Below are positions 26,897 to 35,695 of a stretch of DNA of 64,000 nt, in pieces. The DNA comes from DATBLY01 sp963705545 (lineage in GTDB: Bacteria; Actinomycetota; UBA4738; HRBIN12). The position numbers and the translations under genes are program-made. The stretch's first letter is position 1. The number at the start of each line of letters is the position of its first letter. The notes beneath the pieces were generated by a model that was not told the origin of the DNA, made no database searches, and saw only the letters and a list, made by a program, of their open reading frames with translations. The DNA is taken from the NCBI GenBank assembly GCA_963705545.1, contig CAVPJX010000001.1:682001-746000 (forward strand), in the 5' to 3' direction.

Positions 26897-27520
26897 CTAG
26901 ACGGTCACGAGGTCGCGGATCTCCTCGAGCGTGGAAGGACCGATGCCGCTCACGTCCTCGAGCTGATCCACCGAGACGAACGGACCGTGCTCGTCTCGGT
27001 ACGCGACGATCGTCGCCGCGAGGACCTCGCCGATCCCGGGGAGCGCCTCGAGCTCCGTGGCGCCCGCCGTGTTGATGTTGACGAGGCCGGCGGCGACCCC
27101 GGGCGCCCCCGACCCGGTGCCCCCCGGGACGGCCGCCTCGCCTTCTCGTGGCACGAGGATCTGGCTCCCGTCCACGAGCGGGGCGGCGAGGTTCAGCGCG
27201 GCAAGGGCCGCTCCCCGCCGGGGACCGCCGGCGCGTTCGATCGCGTCCACGACGCGCTCGCCGGCTGCGAACGTGTAGACGCCCGGGGCTCGGACCCACC
27301 CGGCCACGTCCACGATCACGGGAGCGGCGGACGCGGAGACGGCCGCGCCGCCGGTTGCGCCGGTCGCCCCCGGGAGGGGATCCGGGGCGGAGACCTGGAT
27401 GGGACGCGGGAGCGATCGGACGTACCAGAGGCCGGCGCCGCCGATCGCCAGGGCGAGCACCACGAGGAGCCCCGTCAGCTCGGCACGCGACAGCCCGTCG
27501 AGGCGTTCTCGGATCGTCAT
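26897..27520 (-). CDS. comEA: ComEA-type DNA-binding competence protein
   Basis: Extracytoplasmic DNA receptor for uptake. The 207-residue protein has a basic N-terminus and one membrane anchor (residues 14-34, LTGLLVVLALAIGGAGLWYV), an SLBB domain (VDVAGWVRAPGVYTFAAGERV) and a C-terminal helix-hairpin-helix pair (VNINTAGATELEALPGIGEVLAATIV). ATG 27520. Together with comEC it suggests that the organism may take up DNA, though no pilus genes are in this window. Confidence 0.93.
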   Translation of the reverse strand: MTIRERLDGLSRAELTGLLVVLALAIGGAGLWYVRSLPRPIQVSAPDPLPGATGATGGAAVSASAAPVIVDVAGWVRAPGVYTFAAGERVVDAIERAGGPRRGAALAALNLAAPLVDGSQILVPREGEAAVPGGTGSGAPGVAAGLVNINTAGATELEALPGIGEVLAATIVAYRDEHGPFVSVDQLEDVSGIGPSTLEEIRDLVTV

Positions 27521-27587
27521 CGGCGGGACGCTAGGCCAGGGGACGCTCCCGGACCGTGACCCGGCTCACACCGGGTGGAACGACGAA

Positions 27588-27953
27588 CTAGCCCGGGCCC
27601 TCCGCCGGCCCCTCGGCCCGGCGCCGCCACGGCACGACGCCCTCGAGCTCGATCTCGAGCGAGAAGCTCAGGAAGGTCCGGACCAGCACGATCACCCCGA
27701 GCGTGACGGCGCTCTCGATCGACGGGTCGAGCGTGACCGTCTTGACGATGTCCGCGATGATCAGGATCTCGAGGCCCAGCAGGATCGCGCGGCCGATGTT
27801 GTTGCGCAAGGCCCCGAAGGCCGCCCGTCGTTCGCCCCGACCGAGCGCCAACGCGTACGCCGAGAAGGCCAAGAGCGTCCCGAGCGCGAGGACGGCGACG
27901 CCGACCACCTCGAACCCCCGGACCACCCACTCCATCGTGTCGTTGAAGTCCAT
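27588..27953 (-). CDS. DUF1622-family membrane protein
   Basis: A 121-residue membrane protein with three hydrophobic segments (VVGVAVLALGTLLAFSAYAL, IGRAILLGLEILIIADIVKTV and AVTLGVIVLVRTFLSFSLEIEL). The ILLGLEILIIADIVKTVTLDPS signature matches DUF1622. Function unknown. ATG 27953 lies ten bases past the leuS stop, and comEA follows after 67 bases. Confidence 0.8.
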   Translation of the reverse strand: MDFNDTMEWVVRGFEVVGVAVLALGTLLAFSAYALALGRGERRAAFGALRNNIGRAILLGLEILIIADIVKTVTLDPSIESAVTLGVIVLVRTFLSFSLEIELEGVVPWRRRAEGPAEGPG

Positions 27954-27963
27954 CGTGTCCCCC

Positions 27964-30411
27964 TCAGCCCGCCGTGACGAGGTTCACGAGCTTCGGGGCG
28001 CGCACGACCTCCTTGACCACGCGCCGAACCCCGATCGCGCGCATGGCGTTCTCCGAGGCGCGGGCGAGGGCGAGGATCGCCTCCTCGGACGCGTCCGCCG
28101 GCACCTCGATCTTGTCGCGGACCTTCCCGTCCACCTGGACGATCATCGTGACGACGTCCTCCGCGGCGAGCACCGGGTCGAAGCTCGGCCACGACGAGGC
28201 GTGCACGGAGGCTTCGTTGCCGAGGACCTCACGCCACAGCTCCTCGGCGGCGAACGGCGCGAACGGCGCGAGCATCTGCGCCATGGGTCCCGCCGCGACC
28301 CGCGCACCGCGGCCGGCGTCGAGCGCGCTCCGCATCCCGTTCGTCAGGACCTGCAGCTTGGAGATCGCGGTGTTGAAGCGGAAGCGCTCGAGATCCTCGG
28401 TCACGCCCTTGATCGTGCGATGGGTCAAGCGCACGAGCGTCTCGTCGTCGGCGCCACCGCCCTCGACGGCTTCCCCGACCGCCGCGAACACCCGGCCGAG
28501 CCACGCGTTCAGGCCGGGCCGGCGATCGGCCGGCGCCTCGATCAGCTTCCAGTCGATGTCGTCCTCGAACGGGCCCGCGAAGAGCATGATCAAGCGCATC
28601 GTGTCGGCGCCCCATCGCTCCACGATCGGCATCGGCTCGACGATGTTGCCCTTCGTCTTCGACATCGAGGCGCCGCCGTAGATCACCTGACCCTGGTTCA
28701 TCAGGCGCGGGAACGGTTCGATGAACCCGACCATGCCCATGTCGTACAACGCCTTCGTGAAGAAGCGGCAGTAGAGCAGGTGCAGGATCGCGTGCTCGAC
28801 GCCACCCGTGTACTGGTTCGCCGGCATCCAGCGGTCGATGTCCTCGCGCCGGAACGGTCCATCCTCGTCCCCGGGTGAGCAGTAGCGGAAGAAGTACCAG
28901 CTGGAGTCGACGAACGTGTCCATCGTGTCGGTGTCGCGGGTCGCCTCGCCGCCGCAGCTCGGGCACGATACGTGCTTCCACGTGGGATGTCGGGCGAGCG
29001 GCGATTCGCCGCCGGGCTGGAAGTCGACGTCGTCGGGGAGCGCCACGGGGAGCTGGTCGTCGGGCACCGCGACCTCGCCGCACGAGGGGCAGTGCACGAT
29101 CGGGATCGGCGCTCCCCAGTACCGCTGTCGGGACAGCAGCCAATCCCGGAGGCGGAAGGTGACGGCCGGGCGGCCGAGCCCCTGTTCCTCGAGCCACGCC
29201 GCGACCTCCGCGATCGAGTCGGGCGAGGGATGTCCGACGAACGGTCCGGAGTTGACCATCAACCCTTCGTGTGGAAGCGCCTCGGTCATCGCGTCGGGGT
29301 CGATCTCGGTTCCCGGCGGCTGGATCACGACGCGGACCGGGACGTCGTGTTGGCGCGCGAACTCGAAGTCCCGTTGGTCGTGCGCCGGAACGCCCATGAT
29401 CGCACCCGTGCCGTACTCCATCAGGACGTACGGCGCCACGAAGACCGGCACGCGCTCGCCGTTCACGGGGTTCACGGCGTGCACGCCGAGCGCGATCCCC
29501 TCCTTCGTGTCGGCTTCCTCGCGCACGGTGAGCGGCGTCGCGCGCACCTTCTCGAGCATCGGCTCGACGAGGTCCCACGTGCCGCCGAGCTCGGCCAGCT
29601 TCCGCACCAAGGGGTGCTCCACGGCGAAGACGAAGAACGTCACGCCCCACAGCGTGTCGGGACGCGTCGTGAAGACCTCGACCTCGTCCCCGCTCTCGTC
29701 GATCGTGAAGCGGACCTCCGCGCCGTCGCTGCGGCCGATCCAGTTGCGCTGCATCGTGAGCACGCGCTCGGGCCAGTCCACCAAGGTATCGACGTCGTCC
29801 AGCAGGCGCTGCGCGTACGTCGTGATCCGGAAGAACCATTGGGTCAGGTCGCGGCGCTCCACCGGCGTTCCGCATCGTTCGCAGCACCCGGCGATCACCT
29901 GCTCGTTCGCAAGCACGGTCTGGTCCTTGGGACACCAGTTGACCGGAGCGTTCTTCCGATACGCCAGGCCGCGCTCGAAGAACCGCAGGAACAGCCATTG
30001 GGTCCAGCGGTAGTACTCCGGGTCGCTCGTGTGCAGCCGGCGCGTCCAGTCGAACGACATCCCCATCCGCTCGAACGACGCGGCCTGCTGTTCGACGTTG
30101 GCGTAGGTCCAGACCTTCGGGTCGATCCCCCGCTTGATCGCCGCGTTCTCGGCGTTCAGGCCGAAGGAGTCCCAGCCGATCGGGTGCAGGACGTTGTAGC
30201 CCTGCAGCGCCCGGAACCGCGCGATCGCGTCTCCGCCGCTGAACGCCTCGGCGTGCCCCATGTGGAGATCGCCCGAGGGGTACGGGAACATGTCCAGCGC
30301 GTAGAAGCGAGGCCGCTCGTCGGCCGGGTCGTCGGAGGCCCGGTACAGCCCCTCCTCCTCCCAGACCTTCTGCCACCTGGGCTCGATCTCGGACGCGTCG
30401 TACCGCCGCAT
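27964..30411 (-). CDS. leuS: Leucine--tRNA ligase
   Basis: Charges tRNA-Leu. The 815-residue class I synthetase has the HIGH-like motif PYPSGDLHMGHAEAF (residues 43-57), a large editing (CP1) insertion with TRPDTLWGVTFFVFA, zinc-like Cys pairs (CCERCGTPV, CPSCGEVA), the KMSKS equivalent SMSKTKGN and an anticodon-binding end. ATG 30411 (MRRYDASEIEPRWQKVW) is the natural family start; the upstream open frame is non-coding. No strong ribosome site is seen. The leuS-comEA-comEC linkage is typical of actinobacteria. Confidence 0.96.
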   Translation of the reverse strand: MRRYDASEIEPRWQKVWEEEGLYRASDDPADERPRFYALDMFPYPSGDLHMGHAEAFSGGDAIARFRALQGYNVLHPIGWDSFGLNAENAAIKRGIDPKVWTYANVEQQAASFERMGMSFDWTRRLHTSDPEYYRWTQWLFLRFFERGLAYRKNAPVNWCPKDQTVLANEQVIAGCCERCGTPVERRDLTQWFFRITTYAQRLLDDVDTLVDWPERVLTMQRNWIGRSDGAEVRFTIDESGDEVEVFTTRPDTLWGVTFFVFAVEHPLVRKLAELGGTWDLVEPMLEKVRATPLTVREEADTKEGIALGVHAVNPVNGERVPVFVAPYVLMEYGTGAIMGVPAHDQRDFEFARQHDVPVRVVIQPPGTEIDPDAMTEALPHEGLMVNSGPFVGHPSPDSIAEVAAWLEEQGLGRPAVTFRLRDWLLSRQRYWGAPIPIVHCPSCGEVAVPDDQLPVALPDDVDFQPGGESPLARHPTWKHVSCPSCGGEATRDTDTMDTFVDSSWYFFRYCSPGDEDGPFRREDIDRWMPANQYTGGVEHAILHLLYCRFFTKALYDMGMVGFIEPFPRLMNQGQVIYGGASMSKTKGNIVEPMPIVERWGADTMRLIMLFAGPFEDDIDWKLIEAPADRRPGLNAWLGRVFAAVGEAVEGGGADDETLVRLTHRTIKGVTEDLERFRFNTAISKLQVLTNGMRSALDAGRGARVAAGPMAQMLAPFAPFAAEELWREVLGNEASVHASSWPSFDPVLAAEDVVTMIVQVDGKVRDKIEVPADASEEAILALARASENAMRAIGVRRVVKEVVRAPKLVNLVTAG

Positions 30412-30499
30412 GGTGCGCAGATGGTAGCCGACCCCCGAACGCACCCATGGAACGGGGCCCCTCGCGGGGCCCCCGGGGATCTGCCGATACGACCGGAGG

Positions 30500-30652
30500 T
30501 CAGCCCTCCTCGCCCTCGGCTTCCTCGACCGCTTCCTCGACCGCTTCGAGGGTGTCCTCGACGCCCGCCACGTATCCGGCCGCGGCACCCGCCTCGAACG
30601 CCTCTTCGACCGCTTCTTCGGCGGTCTCCATGTCGACCTTCTCCTCGTCCAC
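30500..30652 (-). CDS. Small acidic Ala/Glu-rich protein
   Basis: A 50-residue protein, VDEEKVDMETAEEAVEEAF and then EAVEEAVEEAEGEEG at the end, with a neutral middle (AGAAAGYVAGVEDTL). The EAVEEA repeats suggest a helix or short coiled coil. GTG 30652 has a strong AAGGAGG six bases upstream, which makes translation likely. It is too short for typical gene finders. No family recognised. It lies just upstream of leuS and downstream of another tiny acidic gene. Confidence 0.6.
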   Translation of the reverse strand: MDEEKVDMETAEEAVEEAFEAGAAAGYVAGVEDTLEAVEEAVEEAEGEEG

Positions 30653-30732
30653 GCGGCACCTCCTTCAGGTTGGGGACGCGTAGCCTAGGCGCCGGTCGCG
30701 CGGTCGCGCAAGCCGAGCGCCATCCCGCGGAC

Positions 30733-30828
30733 TCAGTCCTCCTCGTCCTCGTCCTCACCATCGAACCCCGGATCGTCGAAGAGCTCGCCCATCGGGTCGT
30801 CCATCATCGAGCGCTCGGTCTCGGTCAT
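30733..30828 (-). CDS. Tiny very acidic protein
   Basis: Only 31 residues: MTETERSMMDDPMGELFDD followed by PGFDGEDEDEED. Fifteen residues are Asp or Glu. ATG 30828 has AAGGAG six bases upstream. The gap to the neighbouring 50-residue acidic gene is 80 bases. Function unknown; metal binding, a peptide partner or a regulatory mini-protein are possible. Reality rests on the ribosome site and composition only. Confidence 0.45.
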   Translation of the reverse strand: MTETERSMMDDPMGELFDDPGFDGEDEDEED

Positions 30829-30954
30829 GATCGGCTCCTTCCGTCTCGACCGGATCCCGACGCTAGGGCCGGTCCCGAGACGGCACAAGGACGTCGCGAG
30901 AAGCTTCCCCAGACGTTCGTGGACGGTTCACCGACGCTGCCTCGCCCTCGGCGG

Positions 30955-32176
30955 TCAGCCGGCCGGGATGAGCTCCCGCATCCCCCAGGGCGACCCATGG
31001 TCGTTCAGCAGGTCCATGAACGGGACCGGATCGAACGCCTCCGGTCCGAGCACGCCGACGTCCGACCAGGTCCCGTTCGCGACGAGCTCGAGCGCGATCA
31101 CCGGGTTGATGGCGGTCTGCCAGACGACCGCCTGCACGCCGTCGTCCGCCCAGGTCCGCTCGGTATCGACCACGTGGTAGAGGTAGATCTCGCGCGGGCT
31201 TCCGTCGGTGCCGGTGCCCGTGACCCAGGTGCCGGCGCAGGTCTTCCCGGTCATCCGGTCGGCGAGCGAGGCGGGATCGGGCAGGCAGGCAGCCACCACG
31301 TCGCGCGGGGAGACCTCGCCACCGCGCACCTGCACCGGCTCCGTGCGATCGAGCCCCAGCTCGTGGAGCGTCTCGAGCACCCGGATGAACTCGTCGCCCA
31401 GGCCGTACTTGAACGTCACCCGGTTGCAGTCCACCCACCGAGGGACCAGCAGGACCTCTTCGTGCTCGACGTTGACGCACTCGACGGGCCCGATCCCCTC
31501 GGGGAAGTCGAAGACCTCCGGCTCGGAGAACGGGGCGGTGGTGAACCAGCCGCGCTGCTTCTCCCAGATCACCGGCGGGTTCAGGCACTCCTCGATCGTG
31601 GTCCAGATCGAGAACGTCGGCGCGAAGTCGTAGCCCTCGATCACGAGGTTCGCGCCGTCGCGAACGCCGATCTCGTCGACGGTCGTGAAGAGGTGATCCG
31701 CCGCGTACCTGGCGAAGACGTCCGCCGCGCCGGGCTCGATCCCGACCCCGACGAGGGCGAGCTTCCCGCGCTCCTCCCAGAGGTCGGCGAGCGCGAACTG
31801 CTCGTCACCCAGCTTCTTGCCGGTCTCCTCGTACGGGCGCTCCGGGTGCGGCGCCGAGAGCGACATCGCCATGTCCATGTAGTTCGCGTCTGCCTCAAGC
31901 GCGCCCGGTGAAGATCGGCATCACGAACCGAGGATCCGCGGCGTTCAGGATCCAGTCGCACGCGTTCGCCCGGGCGAGGTCGGCGACCTGCGTCACGTCG
32001 GTCGCGTCCACCCTGGCCGCCGAGAACCGGCCGCCACGGTCGTACCGGTCGACCACCGCCTGCGCCTTCGCCTCGGCCACGTCCGCGAACACGATGTGCT
32101 CGTAGAAGTCGCGCCTCGCCGCGATGGGTGCGAACGCCGAGCCGACGCCGCCGGCGCCCACCACCAGGATCCTCAT
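30955..32176 (-). CDS. Saccharopine dehydrogenase family oxidoreductase (one frameshift)
   Basis: An NAD(P)-dependent reductase of the Lys9/carboxynorspermidine-synthase group. The N-terminal Rossmann motif is MRILVVGAGGVGSAFAPIA; the C-terminal domain (ADHLFTTVDEIGVRDGANL, LVPRWVDCNRVTFKYGLGDEF) reads in a second frame. One extra base at about 31904-31906 in a ccc run joins VMPIFTG to the second frame; the corrected protein has 406 residues, normal for the family. Lysine or polyamine metabolism is likely; substrate unproven. ATG 32176 is divergent from the Asp/Gly/Thr-repeat peptide operon. Confidence 0.85.
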
Positions 32177-32219
32177 CGCGCGGAGTGTAGCCGGGGGTAT
32201 CGCGCGCAGGTCGAAGGGG

Positions 32220-32225
32220 TAGAGT
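32220..32225 (+). promoter_or_regulatory. Candidate -10 box of the repeat-peptide operon
   Basis: TAGAGT preceded by gggg lies 36 bases upstream of ATG 32262, in the divergent gap. No convincing -35 box. Confidence 0.35.
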
Positions 32226-32261
32226 CGGAAGCGCGGCCGAGACGAACGAGGAGGGATCGCG

Positions 32262-32549
32262 ATGACCGACGACACGCAGGCCGGCACGACGCTGTCCGAC
32301 GAGGACATCCGGACGGTCCTTCCGGGCGAGACCCCGATCCGCGGGTCGATCCAGGACACCGACGGGACCGACACGCAGGATGCCGACGGGACCGACGGCG
32401 ATGCGACCGACGGGACGGACGGCGACGGCTCCGACGCCGACGGAACGGACGGGACGGACGGCGACGACGCGGACTCCCAGGACGCCGACGGCACCGACGG
32501 CTCGGACGGCCGAGACGCGGACGGGACGGACGCCGGCGACACGACGTGA
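32262..32549 (+). CDS. Asp/Gly/Thr-repeat peptide, candidate modified-peptide precursor
   Basis: A 95-residue peptide. Residues 1-31 look like an ordinary leader (MTDDTQAGTTLSDEDIRTVL, then PGETPIRGSIQ); residues 32-92 are almost only Asp, Gly, Thr, Ala, Ser and Gln, as DGTDG, DADGTD, DGDGSDAD units with DGT occurring about eight times. ATG 32262 has AGGAGGG just upstream, and its TGA overlaps the GTG of the oxygenase gene (GTGA), so the two are translated together. The leader/repeat-core split plus coupling to an oxygenase resembles a RiPP precursor; a calcium-binding or simply disordered peptide is the alternative. Not recognised as a known family. Confidence 0.65.
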   Translation: MTDDTQAGTTLSDEDIRTVLPGETPIRGSIQDTDGTDTQDADGTDGDATDGTDGDGSDADGTDGTDGDDADSQDADGTDGSDGRDADGTDAGDTT

Positions 32550-33748
32550 GCCTCCGGGCGGTCCCCGACGAGCCCGCCGCGGTCATCGATCGAGCGGCGG
32601 AGCCGCTCGATCGATGCACGGGTGAGGCCGTCGCCTTCCTGCGCGACACGTGGGGCGTCCGGGCGGCGCTGCACCGCAGCGCCGACCCGGCGGGCTTCGC
32701 GGACCTGCTGACGTTCGACGAGGTCGACCGCTTGCTGACGACGACCGCGCTGCGGACCCCGTCGTTCCGCCTCGTGAAGGCGGGCGAGCAGATCCCCGAG
32801 TCCACCTACACGCGATCGGGGACCACGGGGTCGCGGCCGGTCTCGGGGATGGCCGATCCGGCCCGCGTCGCCGAGCGGTTCCGCGACGGAGCGACGATCG
32901 TGCTGCAAGGGGTGCATCGATACCTCGAGCCGGTCGCGCGGTTCTGCCGCGACCTCGAGCTCAGGCTCGGTCATCCGTGCCAGGCGAACGCGTACATCAC
33001 GCCGCCCGGGGCGCAGGGGCTCACGTTGCACGAGGACCCCCACGACGTGTTCGTGCTGCAGGCGTTCGGACGCAAGCGGTGGGAGATCCACGCGGCGCCC
33101 GCCGAGGAGGACCGGGAGCCGATGGACGTCACCGTGACCTCGGGCGACTGCCTCTACCTGCCCACGGGCACGCCCCACGCGGCGTCGACGCAGGAGGAGC
33201 TCTCGGGCCACCTCACGATCGGCGTCCACGTGATGCCGTGGCACGACCTGCTCGATCGGATCTGGCGGCTGATCGCAGCCGACCCCGCCCTCGCCGAGTC
33301 GGTCCCCGCCGGCTGGCACATGGACCCCGACGCCACCGGCGACGCGCTCGCCCGGCACCTGCAGACACTCGGCCACGCGTTCGCCGAACGGGACCCGCGC
33401 GACGACGTCGACCGGGAGATCCGCCGGTTCCTCACGACCCGCGCACCGGCGCTGCGGGGGATCCTCGCCCCCCAGGTCATCGACGCGATCGACGAACGGA
33501 CGACGCTCCGGCGACGGCCGGGCTCGGTCTGCGAGCTCCGCGTCGACGGGGAACGGCTGAGCGTGTTGCTCGGCGATCGGCGACTCGAGATGCCGGCGTG
33601 GCTGGTGCCGGCGATGCGCTTCGTGCGCGACCGCGAGCGTCTCTCCCCGTCCGAGCTGGATCCGTTCGTGACGGACCCCGAGAGCCGGCTCGTCCTCGCC
33701 CGCCGGTTGATCCGTGAGGGCCTCCTCCTCCCGGACGACGGGAGTTGA
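32546..33748 (+). CDS. JmjC/cupin-4 family 2-oxoglutarate oxygenase
   Basis: A 400-residue protein of the ribosomal-oxygenase-like cupin group, which hydroxylates residues in protein substrates using Fe(II) and 2-oxoglutarate. The iron triad is visible as His162 and Asp164 in TLHEDPHDVF and His211 in LPTGTPHAAST; the strand-region AFGRKRWEIHAAP lies between. C-terminal residues 280-400 form a winged-helix-like region as in ribosomal oxygenases. GTG 32546 overlaps the precursor stop and its stop overlaps the next gene, so it is the middle gene of a coupled trio. The repeat peptide is the obvious candidate substrate; a ribosomal protein is the alternative. Confidence 0.8.
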   Translation: MSLRAVPDEPAAVIDRAAEPLDRCTGEAVAFLRDTWGVRAALHRSADPAGFADLLTFDEVDRLLTTTALRTPSFRLVKAGEQIPESTYTRSGTTGSRPVSGMADPARVAERFRDGATIVLQGVHRYLEPVARFCRDLELRLGHPCQANAYITPPGAQGLTLHEDPHDVFVLQAFGRKRWEIHAAPAEEDREPMDVTVTSGDCLYLPTGTPHAASTQEELSGHLTIGVHVMPWHDLLDRIWRLIAADPALAESVPAGWHMDPDATGDALARHLQTLGHAFAERDPRDDVDREIRRFLTTRAPALRGILAPQVIDAIDERTTLRRRPGSVCELRVDGERLSVLLGDRRLEMPAWLVPAMRFVRDRERLSPSELDPFVTDPESRLVLARRLIREGLLLPDDGS

Positions 33749-34677
33749 GCGCGGCGGAGGCCGTGGAGCGCGCGGGAGGGCCTCCCGCCGCATCCTTCCG
33801 CTGCTCGACGGCGAGCGAGGCGGCCGGCGAGTCGATGCTCGGGACGGCGTCGACGATCGATCGCTGGCTCCTCATCGAGCACGACGGCCCCTGGGGCGCG
33901 GACGCGCTCCGCGACGCCCGGCTCCCGGGAGGGCTCCGGGCGTTCCTGCGGCGCGCCGAGCGCGAGCTCGGGATCCGCGTCCTGCTGATCCGACGGCACC
34001 GCCGCTCGAACGAGCGCGGTACCACCACGGTCGCGGCCGTCAGCACCGGATCCGCCGATCCATGGATCGAGCGGGCCGAGCTCCCGGACCCGTCGGCGTT
34101 GTCCGAGCTCGACCTGGGCCCGCTGGCGACGGGCGTCGGCGTCGGCTGGGACCGCAGCGACCGTCCGGCGTTCGTCGTGTGCACGCAGGGTCGCCGCGAC
34201 CCGTGCTGCGCCGAGCGCGGACGTCCGCTCGCGGCGGCCCTCGCGCGTCGGCACCCGGACGAGACGTGGGAATCGACCCACGTCGGCGGCGACCGGTTCG
34301 CCGGGAACCTGGTGATCTTCCCGGAGGGCCTCTACTTCGGGCGGGTCGAGCCGGACGACGCCGATCGGGTGATCGCTAGCGTACCTCCAAGGCCGGATCG
34401 ACCTGACGCGCTTCCGCGGACGATCCTGCTACCCGATGGACGTGCAGGCGACCGAGCAGTCTCCTGCGCACGGACAGCGGGTGGGATGGGATCGACGAGG
34501 TGCGCTTCTCCGGGGTGGAACGGGACGGTCTGCTCACGCGCACGACGTTCGATACGCCGGCCGGACGGTTGACGGTCTCGCTCGAGCGCTCGCGGTCGGG
34601 CGCCACGTCACCTGACGTGTCACGCACAGGAGCCGTCGGAGGCGCCCCGATACGGAGGGTTCGCGACCCATCCCTGA
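33745..34677 (+). CDS. Sucrase/ferredoxin-like protein (three frameshifts)
   Basis: A thioredoxin-fold [2Fe-2S] protein family often called sucrase/ferredoxin-like. Residues 1-210 read cleanly: SFRCSTASEAAGESMLGTAS, DGPWGADALRD, CTQGRRDPCCAERGRPLA and HVGGDRFAGNLVIFPEGLYFGRV. After about 34378 the family sequence (YLQGRIDLTRFRGRSCYPMD) moves to a second frame, at about 34461 to a third, and the end (HAQEPSEAPRYGGF) returns to the first frame and stops at 34675-34677. Each shift equals one extra base, and the total is exactly 311 codons, the normal family length. So it is either sequence error or a young pseudogene. The start is TTG 33745, overlapping the oxygenase stop (TTGA). Confidence 0.75.
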
Positions 34678-34814
34678 AGGCCCGGGAGCGGTTCAGACCT
34701 TCGGCCTATGGACGGCGCTGCAACCCGTTCGGAAGACTCGCCTCAACGTCGGGACCTGGTTGCCCGCATCCTTCATCCGAAGGACCCGCATCCCGACGTC
34801 GAGCAGGAGGGCTC

Positions 34815-35231
34815 GTGAGGGGAGCCGTCGAGATCGCGGTCGAGTTCCGACCGCGCCGGGGTCGACGAACCGGCGACATCCTGGATCGCGTGGCGAGCGT
34901 TGCCACGCTCAGCGAGCTGCCCGCCGGGCGTTGGCGCGCGACCTTCTTCCTCGAACCGGCGTCACGGGGATTCGGGACGCTCACAGCGCTGCTCGATGAG
35001 GTCGGTGAGAAACGGACAACGATCGTCCGGGTCGACGGTGAGCCCGAGGCCGCCGCGATCGTGCGCGAGATGGCCGTCTGTGCCCGGCCGTTCGCGGCAA
35101 GCGTGGGTCGCTGCGATTTCCCGTTCTCGTTCTCCGTGCCGGACCGTTGTCGCGCGTGCCCCCTCTACGACGCGGATCATGCCGAGGCGGTCATCGCCGC
35201 CTCCTACGCCGAGGATCGCCGGGTCGTCTGA
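34815..35231 (+). CDS. Hypothetical protein with C-terminal Cys cluster
   Basis: A 138-residue soluble protein, VRGAVEIAVEFRPRRGRRTG, with a DFPFSFSVPDRCRACPLYD segment at the end (three Cys, including CRAC). No family recognised. GTG 34815 has AGGAGGG upstream. The open frame extends further up, but the upstream part belongs to the sucrase/ferredoxin-like gene, so the ribosome site decides the start. It follows the peptide-oxygenase trio by 137 bases and may or may not belong to it. Confidence 0.55.
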   Translation: MRGAVEIAVEFRPRRGRRTGDILDRVASVATLSELPAGRWRATFFLEPASRGFGTLTALLDEVGEKRTTIVRVDGEPEAAAIVREMAVCARPFAASVGRCDFPFSFSVPDRCRACPLYDADHAEAVIAASYAEDRRVV

Positions 35232-35274
35232 GCGAGGTCCCGGAGCATTCCGACGGGTCAGCTCGCCCAGCCGG

Positions 35275-35636
35275 CTAGCATGCGAACGTCGCGGTTGCCG
35301 TGCTCGGGAGGCGACCCTCCGTCCCCGGAACCGCGCGACGATCCGGCACGTCGCCCCGTGCAGCCCGACGACCTTGACGCGGAACCGGCCCCGGTCGCCC
35401 AGCCGGGGCCGGGCCCGGTCGACCGGGACGAACCCGTCTCCGGAGTCCACGAGCAGCCGAACGGACATCGAGACTCGCGCGTAGGGCGATGGGACGACCG
35501 CGCCGGAGACCGCGATCGCGGCTCCTGTCCGCACCGTGTTCAGCGTCGTCCGCGTCGGGACGCCCCAGCCCGGCACGCGCTCGAACGCGATGTCGGGTTC
35601 CACGCCGTTGTTGGCGGCTGGACCGCTACCGCTCAT
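35275..35636 (-). CDS. Hypothetical beta-rich protein (one frameshift)
   Basis: Residues about 25-105 alternate like an Ig or filamin beta-sandwich (TVRTGAAIAVSGAVVPSP, ARVSMSVRLLVDSGDGF, GRFRVKVVGLHGATCRIVARF). Around 35310-35330 the frame is lost by one missing base; correcting it gives a natural ending, TEGRLPSTATATFAC, and a stop at 35275-35277, for a 120-residue protein. No signal peptide is seen at ATG 35636. Convergent with the hypothetical gene at 34815. Confidence 0.45.
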
Positions 35637-35695
35637 AGATGCAATCCGGAGCTTTCGGTTCGCGTCGGTGGCACGACCTGGGGTAGCGTTGGTCC

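Noticed and set aside
32262..32549. Tandem DNA repeat or CRISPR-like array
   Set aside because: The repetition comes from the DGT codons of a coding frame with a ribosome site; there are no spacers of constant size, and no cas genes are in the window.
34604..34619. Perfect inverted repeat cacgtca-cc-tgacgtg
   Set aside because: It lies inside the 3' part of the frame-shifted sucrase/ferredoxin-like gene, where family sequence continues on both sides, so it is not a terminator of that gene. It might mark the third shift instead.
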